Assembly (NCBI RefSeq): GCF_003418935.1 | Contig: NZ_QVMT01000001.1 | Coordinates: forward strand, 1,094,063 to 1,158,062 | Origin: Emticicia sp. C21 | Lineage (GTDB): Bacteria > Bacteroidota > Bacteroidia > Cytophagales > Spirosomataceae | Direction: 5' to 3' | DNA length: 64,000 bases | Shown: in pieces, positions 25,793 to 34,124 of the stretch | How positions within the stretch are numbered: position 1 is the first letter of the stretch | How the letters are laid out: every line of letters starts with the position of its first letter | Notes under the pieces: generated by a model | The model's database searches: none | The model's input: the letters and a program-made list of their open reading frames with translations, nothing else | Told to the model about the DNA's origin: nothing | Position numbers and translations under genes: made by a program

Positions 25793-28114
25793 ATGAAAAA
25801 AATCTCTACTTATCGTCGATGCGCGCTGCGCTTCATTACCCTTAATGCTCTTATTTTCATAGGAATACAAACTGCTTTTGCCCAAAGTTATTTTTCATCA
25901 ACACAGGAAGAGTTTGGTAAAAACCGTATTCAGGAAAAAAGATTTGAATGGCTTACGATCAGAAGTAATAATTTTGAGTTTAATTATTACCGTGGAGGCG
26001 ATAAAATCGCCCAAAGTGCTGCAAAACTCTCAGAAAGTGAGTATGACCGAATCACCGAGTTGTTGGGTTATACGCCTTTCACAACCATGAAAATCTTCCT
26101 GTATAACTCAAAAAAAGACCTGGAACAAAGTAATATTGGTCTTACTGCCCCTATTGACCTGGATGGTAGTATTCTGAACTTAGCCAAGTCGCGCGTACAG
26201 ATTGCGTATACAGGTAATGAGGAAACTTTCAGAAAAGAATTAATCAGACAAATATCCCGCTTGTTTGTGTATGATATGCTCTATGGTGGTTCGTTGAAAG
26301 AAGTGTTGCAGAGCTCACTTCTATTGACAGTACCTGAATGGTATATGGCCGGTATCTCTGCTTATATCTCAGAAAACAGCGAAGACCCTGCCGTGCTTGA
26401 CCGTTTGAAAGTGGCGGTGATGAAAAACAAAGATAAAAAGATTTCGCACCTGGAGGGAAAAGATGCTGAATTGATAGGGCAATCTATCTGGAATTATATT
26501 GCGATGCGCTATGGCAAAGATAATATTTCTAATATTCTGAATCTGACCCGGATTATCCGTACAGAAGAATCGAGTATTACCAGTACGTTGGGTATCTCTT
26601 ACAATCGTTTCATGAGAGAGTGGAAAGAGTTTTATCTCACGGGTGCTTATGCCAATGTAAATGAAAAAAATGATGAACCAAAAGAGAAAACCATTGTTTC
26701 ACCTAAAATAGACTTATCGAAGCCTAAAGAGAAACTGGTATTACAAAAGGGTGAGGTTGATACTGATAATTATGAATTTGATGCCGAGAATATCATCAAG
26801 TCTCTGGCTAATGAAACAGCGAAGAACAAGGTTGATAATACAGATAAATCGACACCTAAGCTGGGTCGCTACAAAGAAACACTGAAAATCAAAGGGCCGT
26901 TTGCATATGAAAATATCATGATTGCCAACGATGTGAAGTCTGACTTTTTGATGGATCCTGTGCGCCGGATGGGTATGAAAAACACCCTGGTGCTGAACGA
27001 TTTACTGGAGAATCATAATATTAAATTAGGACTTTTCATTACTCCTGTACTCAGAAATCACGATATTTTCTTAGAATATAACAACAATACCAAGCGTGTT
27101 GACTGGGGTTTAGGCATCATGCGCCGCTCGATTTCGTTAGGCGAACTGGATTATCGTAGTTTGTATTTATTCCGCCCGTTGGGTATTACTACACCATCTA
27201 GCGCAATTATTGCTATCGACAGACGCTTGTATTATAACAAGTTTTCGGCTTATGCCAATTATCCTTTAAGCCGCAACCTGCGCGCAGGGATTTCTCCTTT
27301 CTTCATGACAACTACCGATGTTGATCTGGTTGAATTAGGTCGCAAGAATCTTTCTTCTAATTATGTAGGTTATAAAGCTGAAATTGTATTCGATAATACT
27401 GTTCCGCTATTCAGCAAAGTGGTAACAGGTACCCGCGCTAAAGCTCGTCTGGAACGCTCGTATAGCCTCAATACAAGCAACGAGAATTTCAGCCGTTTGG
27501 TGATTGATGCCCGTCATTATCAGAGAATCCTACGCAGCTTTATTTTTGCTGCCCGTTTATCGTATAGCCGCTCGTTGGGTAATGCCCCAAAAGTAACATT
27601 CCTGGGTGGTATGGAAAACACCATCAACCGCTCGGTTGAAACACCTAACGGACAAGGCACAGGTGTACCACGTGATTTGCGTGATGTATTGTTCTATGAT
27701 TATGCCGGAAACTTAAGAGGTTTCAACTTTGCGAAACTATTCGGTACCAGTCACTTACTAACCAACTTTGAATTACGCCTGCCATTGGCACAGTATTTCT
27801 CTAAAGGCTCGCTTACGTCTAATTTCTTACGTAATATGCAATTTGTAGGGTTCAGCGATATTGGCACTGCCTGGTATGGCAATAAAGGGCCATTCAACCG
27901 TCAGAATAGCTTAAATACAGAGGTAATTGGTGGGGGTGATAACCCTTTCAGAGCAACGGTGACCAACTTCAAAAACCCATTTCTGGTGGGTTATGGTGTC
28001 GGTATGAGAACAACTATTCTGGGTTATTTTGTGAAAGCCGACTATGCCTGGGGACTTGAAGATAAAGAAGTAAACAAGCCTAAGCTATACATTTCACTTG
28101 GTTACGATTTTTAA
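25793..28114 (+). CDS. Outer membrane protein: degenerate gluzincin-like N-domain plus BamA/D15-like beta-barrel
   Basis: 773 residues. The signal peptide ends near residue 31 (TAFAQS). Residues about 50-215 have the layout of a peptidase-MA/gluzincin domain: strands, then a helix where HExxH is expected (RKELIRQISR, 147-156), then PEWYMAGISAYIS (181-193) in place of the usual W-x-x-E-G. The zinc ligands are missing, so it should be inactive. A charged linker (280-350) leads to a barrel whose C-terminus is clearly surface-antigen-like: LRGFNFAKLFGTSHLLTN, QFVGFSDIGTAWYG, FLVGYGVGMRTTILGYFVKADYAWGLED and terminal ISLGYDF. Function unknown; possibly an outer membrane assembly or transport factor. 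Confidence 0.8.
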   Translation: MKKISTYRRCALRFITLNALIFIGIQTAFAQSYFSSTQEEFGKNRIQEKRFEWLTIRSNNFEFNYYRGGDKIAQSAAKLSESEYDRITELLGYTPFTTMKIFLYNSKKDLEQSNIGLTAPIDLDGSILNLAKSRVQIAYTGNEETFRKELIRQISRLFVYDMLYGGSLKEVLQSSLLLTVPEWYMAGISAYISENSEDPAVLDRLKVAVMKNKDKKISHLEGKDAELIGQSIWNYIAMRYGKDNISNILNLTRIIRTEESSITSTLGISYNRFMREWKEFYLTGAYANVNEKNDEPKEKTIVSPKIDLSKPKEKLVLQKGEVDTDNYEFDAENIIKSLANETAKNKVDNTDKSTPKLGRYKETLKIKGPFAYENIMIANDVKSDFLMDPVRRMGMKNTLVLNDLLENHNIKLGLFITPVLRNHDIFLEYNNNTKRVDWGLGIMRRSISLGELDYRSLYLFRPLGITTPSSAIIAIDRRLYYNKFSAYANYPLSRNLRAGISPFFMTTTDVDLVELGRKNLSSNYVGYKAEIVFDNTVPLFSKVVTGTRAKARLERSYSLNTSNENFSRLVIDARHYQRILRSFIFAARLSYSRSLGNAPKVTFLGGMENTINRSVETPNGQGTGVPRDLRDVLFYDYAGNLRGFNFAKLFGTSHLLTNFELRLPLAQYFSKGSLTSNFLRNMQFVGFSDIGTAWYGNKGPFNRQNSLNTEVIGGGDNPFRATVTNFKNPFLVGYGVGMRTTILGYFVKADYAWGLEDKEVNKPKLYISLGYDF

Positions 28115-28157
28115 TCGACACATAGCCTTTGGATAATAGTATCCGAAGATCATATAG

Positions 28158-28186
28158 AAAAACCCGTTCCTACCGAATGGGTTTTT
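28158..28186 (+). terminator. Intrinsic terminator
   Basis: AAAAACCC and GGGTTTTT arms with a 13-base interior, followed by CGTTTGTTT, 43 bp after the barrel protein gene. Confidence 0.7.
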
Positions 28187-28208
28187 CGTTTGTTTAACCA
28201 ACAACCTG

Positions 28209-28763
28209 ATGAATGCCCGGCATAAAAGAATCCAACAGACAGCCATTTTATACAACCAATTGATTAATTTCTTCTGGACAATACTGGCTTTTGCGCCTGT
28301 GGTGTATTTCTGCTATCAGTATCTGCCGCTAAGGCTTTTATACATCTTTTCGGGTATTAGTTGCTTAGTTATTTTCCTACCTACCTCTTTACTGAACAAA
28401 ATTCAGCTAAGTCAATCTTCAAATGCTTACACGAAAATAGGCATTCGGTTTATAAAGAAATACACACAGAATGGCGATTTGGTGAATCGCTTCATCAAAA
28501 GCCAGCACCCACAATATAAATATGCAGACAACAAACAGGCCATTAAGAAACTGATTGGTAAGTCTTATATGCAGGAGAAGTTTCATTATGTGGTCTTTGT
28601 ATTTTTTATGTGTATTATGGTTTATGCAATTATGCGTGGGCTGGTTGGCTGGGTGGTTTTCATTGGAGTGGCTAATATTATCTATAACCTTTATCCTATC
28701 TTTCTACAACAATACAACCGGATCCGGATTAACTATTTGTTGCAAAGGCAAGCTGACTTATAG
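28209..28763 (+). CDS. Hypothetical integral membrane protein (possibly CrtO-like acyltransferase fold)
   Basis: 184 residues with two hydrophobic hairpins: about 19-62 (FFWTILAFAPVVYFCY, LLYIFSGISCLVIFLPT) and about 125-162 (YVVFVFFMCIMVYAIMRG, GWVVFIGVANIIYNLYPIF), joined by a basic soluble loop. The ending NLYPIFLQQYNRIRI resembles the NLYPI-x-x-Q-R-Y-N-R motif of glycosyl-4,4'-diaponeurosporenoate acyltransferase-like proteins annotated in Bacteroidota, but no carotenoid genes are nearby and the resemblance is limited to this motif. Otherwise unassigned. Confidence 0.7.
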   Translation: MNARHKRIQQTAILYNQLINFFWTILAFAPVVYFCYQYLPLRLLYIFSGISCLVIFLPTSLLNKIQLSQSSNAYTKIGIRFIKKYTQNGDLVNRFIKSQHPQYKYADNKQAIKKLIGKSYMQEKFHYVVFVFFMCIMVYAIMRGLVGWVVFIGVANIIYNLYPIFLQQYNRIRINYLLQRQADL

Positions 28764-28810
28764 AAAAAAACATTAAACATTATCCACCTTTATAAACCAT
28801 TCTACTATCA

Positions 28811-29830
28811 ATGAATCATTTTCCAGTCATTACCTCCACACTTTCAGAAAAGCATCTGGCTTTATTTTTACAAAAAAAATATAACCTAAGTACGAATACC
28901 ACCTGCCAGTTATTGAAAACCGGAATCAATCATGCATATCTGGTTACTGATAATGAGCAGAAGTCTGTTTTCAGGGTTTATAGCCTCAATTGGCGAAGCA
29001 GACAGGAGATTTCAGAAGAAATCAGGCTATTGAATCTTCTGAATGAAAATCAAATGCATGTCTCTTACCCTATTGCTGATGTAAATGGCGATTATATACA
29101 GACATTGAATGCACCGGAGGGTGAAAGATTTGGGGTGATGTTTTCGTATGCCAAAGGCGAAAAGGTGCTTAATTTATCGCCTACCTTACACGAGAAAATC
29201 GGTGAGATTATGGCAAGGTTTCATCAGATTACGCATAATCTACATATAGATCGAGTGACTTATACGCCCAAAAAAGTCTTACTCGAATCACTTCAGCACT
29301 TCTTTGGTTTTTTGCCTGATGATACCCCAGAAGTAGAATTTATCAGATACGCGCAAGAGCATCTGTTGGAACAATTAAAGAAAATAGATGAGACACAGGT
29401 AAGAAAAGGCGTGATACACCTGGACATCTGGTTTGATAATCTGAACATTGCAGACGAAAAAGACATTACGCTTTTTGACTTTGATTTCTGTGGGAATGGC
29501 TGGTTGTGTTATGATGCGGCCTATTATATTATGCAGATTTATAGTGTTGAAACTGACGAAAATGAATACAAACAAAAGGCCGAAAGTTTTCTGAAAGGCT
29601 ATGAGTCTATTACACTGCTTACGGCTGAAGAAAGACGTATTTTACCTATGTTGGGTGAATGTATTTATCTTTTTTATCTGGGTGTACAATGCCAGCGATT
29701 TAATAATTGGTCAAATACTTTTATCAATGAAGTTTATCTGAAAAGATTCATCAATTTACGAATCAAACGATGGTTTGAATATAATCAGTTGGATAATATC
29801 GAAGTTGTTCAGGGTTCATCCTTCCCTTAA
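28811..29830 (+). CDS. APH-family phosphotransferase (homoserine kinase type II / SrkA-like fold)
   Basis: 339 residues. N-lobe with nucleotide-binding region (TGINHAYLVTDNEQKSVFRVYSLNWR, 37-62). Catalytic loop VIHLDIWFDNLNI with His203, Asp205 and Asn210. Metal-binding LFDFDFCGNGW (221-231). It should phosphorylate a small-molecule hydroxyl or protein serine using ATP; this family includes SrkA, choline kinases and aminoglycoside kinases, and the sequence does not show which. It follows the membrane protein by 47 bp on the same strand. No resistance context is seen. Confidence 0.87.
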   Translation: MNHFPVITSTLSEKHLALFLQKKYNLSTNTTCQLLKTGINHAYLVTDNEQKSVFRVYSLNWRSRQEISEEIRLLNLLNENQMHVSYPIADVNGDYIQTLNAPEGERFGVMFSYAKGEKVLNLSPTLHEKIGEIMARFHQITHNLHIDRVTYTPKKVLLESLQHFFGFLPDDTPEVEFIRYAQEHLLEQLKKIDETQVRKGVIHLDIWFDNLNIADEKDITLFDFDFCGNGWLCYDAAYYIMQIYSVETDENEYKQKAESFLKGYESITLLTAEERRILPMLGECIYLFYLGVQCQRFNNWSNTFINEVYLKRFINLRIKRWFEYNQLDNIEVVQGSSFP

Positions 29831-29926
29831 AAAATGGTCGTTTTAGCCCGTTTTAAACAATACATTTTTTAAATAGCAACAAAACAATGTGGCTGTAGCG
29901 AGGTGACAGTCGCACTGGGTGAGGCG

Positions 29927-30036
29927 CAATAGTTTGATTTTACCAAAAACCTCCCCGAACACTTTGAAAACACAATCCAAAATCGGAAATTTAGAAGATG
30001 TATGCACAGTCGGATACCCCGATTCTGGACACCCAG
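29927..30036 (+). repeat. Leader segment of hairpin-array element A
   Basis: About 110 bp clearly homologous to 48167-48273 on the other strand. Shared blocks include CAATAGT, TGATT, AAACCTCC, CACTTTGAAAACACAA, GGAAATT, AGTCGG and GACACCCAG in the same order. It precedes the hairpin array at 30105 by 68 bp. A 60-codon frame (29919-30101) crosses it, but the matching copy is broken by stops, so coding is doubtful. Confidence 0.8.
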
Positions 30037-30104
30037 GCGGGGATAAAAATTTTCACAAGAACTATTCAGAGGCTGGGAAATTACTAACCTCTAAAACGTA
30101 ACTG

Positions 30105-30493
30105 GAAAAGGTTACCAGTCTGGTGGGAACCTTTTTGAATGAGGACAATGATGATTACCAGAAAAATCAGAATAGCGACACTCAAACGGAACCTGAAAAG
30201 GTTACCAATCTGGTGGGAACCTTTTTAAACGAGGACAGTAATGATGCTAATCAAACCATCTAAATGATGATTACCAGAAAAATCAGAGTAGCAACACTCA
30301 AACGTAACTGGAAAAGGTTACCAATCTGGTAGGAACCTTTTTGAATAAAGACAGCAATGATGCTAATCAAACCATCTAAATGATGATTACCAGAAAAATC
30401 AGAGTAGCAACACTCAAACGTCACTGGAAAAGGTTACCAATCTGGTGGGAACCTTTTTGAATGAAGACAGCAATGATGCTAATCAAACCATCT
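30105..30493 (+). repeat. Hairpin array A: four copies of a bulged hairpin
   Basis: Hairpins begin at 30105, 30195, 30311 and 30427 (spacing 90, 116, 116; a 26-bp block accounts for the difference). Each has outer stem AAAAGGTT/AACCTTTT, inner stem ACCA/TGGT, a 3-base loop (GTC or ATC) and a GGG or AGG bulge on the 3' side. The spacers are also repeated. Unit length does not keep a reading frame. With the leader this fills the gene-free stretch 29831-30525; bases 29831-29926 before it show only a small TGT/ACA hairpin. Confidence 0.9.
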
Positions 30494-30525
30494 ATTGGAT
30501 ATAATTATAAAGATTGAAAAACAAA

Positions 30526-31608
30526 ATGACCAACAACGAAATCATTGCACACAGGCTTTATAACCAACAAATCACCGAGACAAAATTTACCAAGCCCGAA
30601 GAAATAGTTTCGTGTTTAGTAGCAGTACAGGCACAGGAATACGCCATGTCGAAATGGGCCATAGGGCTGAGACTTAAAGGGGTGAAAGAAGCCGATGTTG
30701 AACAAGCCATTAATGAGGGCAGGATTCTGCGCACGCATGTGTTGCGCCCAACCTGGCATTTCGTACACCCGGCTGATATCAGATGGTTACTTGCCTTAAC
30801 TGCCCCAAGAGTACATGCATTTAATGCCTATCAGTATCGAAAAAATGGGTTGGATGCGGCAGTATTTAACAAGTGCAATGATATCATGGTCAAAAATCTG
30901 GAGGGTGGCAAGTCTCTTACTCGTGCGGTCCTGAATACAGAATTTCAGCAAGCAGGTATTGTGACTGATACAGTTGGTTTAAGTTGTATTATGATGCAGG
31001 CCGAACTGGACGGAATCATCTGTAGTGGGCCTCGCCAAGGGAAGCAATTTACTTATGCTTTGATTGATGAGCGTGTACCTCCTACCCCCGTATTTACCCA
31101 AGAAGAGGCGTTGAGTCAATTGGTATTGCGATACTTTACAAGCAGAGGCCCTGCTACAATACAGGATTTTGTCTGGTGGTCAGGCTTAACTATCAAAGAT
31201 GCTAAAATTGGTATTGCAAACCTCCCTCCGTACTTTGTAAATATCAAAGTTGATAGAGAGGAGTATATTTTTGCGCCAGGCAATATAAAAGAACTAGAGC
31301 ATCCTAATCATTCTTTCCTGATGCCTGATTATGACGAATATGGCATTGCCTACAAAAACCGTGATGCTATTTTGTTACCGAAGCACAAGGTTGCTACAAG
31401 TGGAGAAAGACCCATATTTCCTTTCAACCGAATGGTAATTATCAATGGAACGATTGTAGGAGCCTGGCAGCGAACAGTTAAAAACAAGGAAATCAATGTA
31501 GAAATTGCTCCTTTTTATACGTTTAATGCGCAGGAGAACGCAACTATGGAGAAATCAATTAATAGATTTAAAACTTTCTTTGGTGAAACTATTGACGACG
31601 CCGAATAA
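30526..31608 (+). CDS. Winged-helix DNA-binding protein of the AlkZ/YcaQ (HTH_42) family
   Basis: 360 residues from ATG 30526 (MTNNEIIAHRL); a TTG four codons earlier is less likely. The N-terminal region LVAVQAQEYAMSKWAIGLRL and the RTHVLRPTWHFVHPADIRWLLALT segment are the hallmarks of AlkZ-like glycosylases, which unhook alkylated or cross-linked bases; the Q-x-Q motif in VQAQ corresponds to the catalytic motif region. It has the tandem winged-helix layout and C-terminal NRMVIINGTIVGAWQRT beta part. Many Bacteroidota members are untested, so DNA-repair activity is inferred. It starts just after hairpin array A and is followed after 9 bp by an AraC regulator. Confidence 0.87.
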   Translation: MTNNEIIAHRLYNQQITETKFTKPEEIVSCLVAVQAQEYAMSKWAIGLRLKGVKEADVEQAINEGRILRTHVLRPTWHFVHPADIRWLLALTAPRVHAFNAYQYRKNGLDAAVFNKCNDIMVKNLEGGKSLTRAVLNTEFQQAGIVTDTVGLSCIMMQAELDGIICSGPRQGKQFTYALIDERVPPTPVFTQEEALSQLVLRYFTSRGPATIQDFVWWSGLTIKDAKIGIANLPPYFVNIKVDREEYIFAPGNIKELEHPNHSFLMPDYDEYGIAYKNRDAILLPKHKVATSGERPIFPFNRMVIINGTIVGAWQRTVKNKEINVEIAPFYTFNAQENATMEKSINRFKTFFGETIDDAE

Positions 31609-31617
31609 GATTCTGTG

Positions 31618-32388
31618 ATGGGTTTAACGACTTTTATTCCGAACGACATACTGAAACCTTATATCAGTTTGCTGGCTATTTCTGAGGTCACTCATGAAAC
31701 GGAATATAAGGTTTTGCCCGGCACTTCGCTGGTGATGGGCTTTCAGTACCGCGGACGATTGGTTACTATTGAAGACACCTCTATTAAACCTTTAAATACG
31801 GCAGGTATCACAGGTTTACAGGATAAATTCAGGGTATTTCAGAACTCAAAAAATATTGGTACTGTGCTGGTGTTCTTTAATGAAACCGGAGCAGCTTATT
31901 TTTTCAGAGAGCCTATGAATGAGCTTTTTGGTGAGAGTGTTTCTCTGGAAAACTTTGTTGAAAAATCTTTGCTAAATAAGATTGAAGAGCGATTATCAGA
32001 AGCAGAAAACCATCACGAACGTATTGGTATCATTGAGCAATTTCTGATGGCACGCCTGCAACCGATTCAGACTGATGCTTTGGTGCAGTCAGCTATTCAG
32101 CAGATTCAGTTAGCCAAAGGTAATATCAGAATCAGCGACCTGGCCAGGCAATTGTATACAAGTAAAAGTCCGCTTGAAAAACGATTCAGAAAGATTGTAG
32201 GTGCATCACCTAAGAAATTCGCTTCTATCGTTCGATTCAATGCCTTATTGAAAGATTACAATCTTGAAAAATCCTTAACTGAATTAGGCTACGAGGCAGG
32301 ATATTTCGATCAGGCACATTTTATCCATGATTTCAAGATTTTTACCGGAGAAACACCGGAAGGGTATTTTGGAAAAGACAAATTATAA
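31618..32388 (+). CDS. AraC-family transcriptional regulator
   Basis: 256 residues from ATG 31618. The N-terminal part (1-145) is a sensor domain of the DUF6597 type (FIPNDILKPYISLLAISE...LPGTSLVMGFQYRG...GITGLQDKFRVFQ...GTVLVFFNETGAAYFF). C-terminal HTH pair: ISDLARQLYTSKSPLEKRFRKIVGASPKKFASIVRFNALL and LTELGYEAGYFDQAHFIHDFKIFTGETPEGY, both with typical AraC recognition-helix patterns. It lies 9 bp after the AlkZ-like gene and 31 bp before the metallo-beta-lactamase gene, so it may regulate one or both (inference). Confidence 0.9.
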   Translation: MGLTTFIPNDILKPYISLLAISEVTHETEYKVLPGTSLVMGFQYRGRLVTIEDTSIKPLNTAGITGLQDKFRVFQNSKNIGTVLVFFNETGAAYFFREPMNELFGESVSLENFVEKSLLNKIEERLSEAENHHERIGIIEQFLMARLQPIQTDALVQSAIQQIQLAKGNIRISDLARQLYTSKSPLEKRFRKIVGASPKKFASIVRFNALLKDYNLEKSLTELGYEAGYFDQAHFIHDFKIFTGETPEGYFGKDKL

Positions 32389-32419
32389 TTCAATTTTCTA
32401 TATTCTATAATCACCATCA

Positions 32420-33154
32420 ATGACCACCATCAAATCATTAATCCTAATCATCGCATTACTCTTTAGCATCCCATCATGGAGCCAAACCAAAAGATTGGAA
32501 ATTAAACACCTGACCGGAAATTTCTATATCTACATCACGTACAGCGATTTCAAAGGCACGCTTTATCCGGCCAATAGTATGTATGTTGTGACTAAAGATG
32601 GGGTAGTGATGATTGATACGCCCTGGGACGAAAGCCAGATGCTACCACTGTTGGATAGCATAGAAACACGACATCACAAGAAAGTAGTGATGAGTATCTC
32701 GACCCACTTTCATGCCGACCGTACAGCGGGATTGAATATCCTGAAAGCAAAAGGAATCAAAACTTATTCCAGCGTAAAGACATGGGAGCTTTGCAAGAAG
32801 TTTAAGGAACAGGAAGCTGAATTTCATTTCATGAAAGATACCACCTTTAAAGTAGGTGAGTATATCTTTAAAACCTATTATCCGGGAGAAGGTCATGCGC
32901 CTGACAATATTATGGTTTCGTTCGATAAAGACAAGATTTTATATGGGGGCTGTTTTGTAAAAAGTACCGAAAGCACCGATGTTGGTAATTTATCTGATGC
33001 TAATCCGGTAGAATGGGAAAAATCTTTGGCTCGGGCTATTAAGAAATACCCTGCGCCTAAATACGTGATTCCAGGGCATTTATCTTGGGAAAGTAACAAG
33101 ACTATGCAGCATACTCTGGATTTAGTTAAAAAGCATAATAGCAAGCAAAAGTAA
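32420..33154 (+). CDS. Subclass B1 metallo-beta-lactamase
   Basis: 244 residues with signal peptide ending SWSQ (about residue 22). All B1 zinc ligands are present: His96, His98, Asp100 (THFHADRTAG), His159 (GEGHAPDN), Cys178 (GGCFVKS) and His220 (PGHLSW). The presence of Cys at the second zinc site places it in B1, with the chromosomal BlaB/IND-like enzymes of Bacteroidota. It would hydrolyse beta-lactams, probably including carbapenems, in the periplasm. It sits between two AraC regulator genes with no mobile element nearby, so it looks intrinsic and not acquired. Confidence 0.93.
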   Translation: MTTIKSLILIIALLFSIPSWSQTKRLEIKHLTGNFYIYITYSDFKGTLYPANSMYVVTKDGVVMIDTPWDESQMLPLLDSIETRHHKKVVMSISTHFHADRTAGLNILKAKGIKTYSSVKTWELCKKFKEQEAEFHFMKDTTFKVGEYIFKTYYPGEGHAPDNIMVSFDKDKILYGGCFVKSTESTDVGNLSDANPVEWEKSLARAIKKYPAPKYVIPGHLSWESNKTMQHTLDLVKKHNSKQK

Positions 33155-33164
33155 AACACGTTTT

Positions 33165-34031
33165 GTGGTAACAGATATAAAGAAATACACCTTTAAAGAA
33201 GGGTTGCCGATGGGCTTTGAGATAGTGTCTTTGAAAGAACTCTATATCAAAGCTAAAGGCAGCCTTACTACGCCACACCGCGCTAATTTTTATCATATCC
33301 TTTGGTTTCAACATTGTAATCTCACGCACTTAGTTGATTTCAACCCCGTTTCAGTAAAGCATAATTCTGTTCTTTTTCTTAACAAGGACACGGTTCAAAT
33401 ATTTGACAATACTGAGGCCATAGATGGCAAAGCTATTCTGTTTACGGATGATTTCTTTTGCCAGTCAGCTGATGATCTAAAGTTTCTGCGGAGTACAGTT
33501 CTATTCAATGACCTGTTTTCGGTTTCTCATATAGAAATCACTTCTGGTAGTTCATTAACTGAAATCTTTGCCTTGATAGAAAGGGAATGGCAACAGACAA
33601 AAGATAATTATCAGGCTGAAATTTTACAGAATTACCTGCACAACTTTCTTTTATTGGCTGAAAGGGAAAGAAGAAAACAGAATTTCATCGAAATCAAGAA
33701 GGGTGCTGATTTAGATTATGTACTGCTTTTCAAAGACCTGCTCGAAAACCAGTTTAAAACCAATAGGCAGGTAAGCCAGTACGCTTCGCAAATCAGTATT
33801 ACTGAAAAGCGTTTGAATCAGGCGACTTCTAAAGTATTAGGTAAATCCCCAAAGGAGATGATTGACGAACGGGTATTGCTGGAAGCCAAACGATTGTTGA
33901 CGCATACAACAGAAAGTATTAAAGAGATAGGTTTCTCTTTAGGTTTTGATGAACCCACCAACTTCATTAAATATTTCCGCAAGCACCAGAAAGTGACTCC
34001 TGTGGAGTTCAGGGAGAGGATATTTGCATAG
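33165..34031 (+). CDS. AraC-family transcriptional regulator with cupin-like sensor
   Basis: 288 residues if the GTG at 33165 is used, which gives VTDIKKYTFKEGLP, the usual beginning of this class; no upstream ATG exists. The N-terminal sensor (1-160) includes TTPHRANFYHILWFQHCNLTHLVDF and FLNKDTVQIFDN, cupin-like. C-terminal AraC HTH pair: RQVSQYASQISITEKRLNQATSKVLGKSPKEMIDERVLLEAKRLL and IKEIGFSLGFDEPTNFIKYFRKHQKVTPVEFR. It lies 10 bp after the beta-lactamase gene, so it is probably co-transcribed. Inducer unknown. Confidence 0.88.
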   Translation: MVTDIKKYTFKEGLPMGFEIVSLKELYIKAKGSLTTPHRANFYHILWFQHCNLTHLVDFNPVSVKHNSVLFLNKDTVQIFDNTEAIDGKAILFTDDFFCQSADDLKFLRSTVLFNDLFSVSHIEITSGSSLTEIFALIEREWQQTKDNYQAEILQNYLHNFLLLAERERRKQNFIEIKKGADLDYVLLFKDLLENQFKTNRQVSQYASQISITEKRLNQATSKVLGKSPKEMIDERVLLEAKRLLTHTTESIKEIGFSLGFDEPTNFIKYFRKHQKVTPVEFRERIFA

Positions 34032-34124
34032 CCCTCTGCCCAAAAGTATCATTTAAAGGCCCAAAGCTACCTTTATGCACATCTGTTTAAGCACCAATTT
34101 TGCATCATTAATCAATGACAAAAT

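Noticed and set aside
29919-30101. 60-codon ORF as a real gene
   Set aside because: The homologous leader in element B has several stops in the aligned frame, so coding is not conserved; kept only as a finding.
30105-30493. CRISPR-like array
   Set aside because: Same reason: spacers are repeated, spacing is uneven (90, 116, 116) and the element is homologous to the 80-bp array at 47756.
32420-33154. Acquired (mobile) resistance gene
   Set aside because: No transposase, integron site or compositional break flanks the metallo-beta-lactamase; B1 enzymes are common on Bacteroidota chromosomes.
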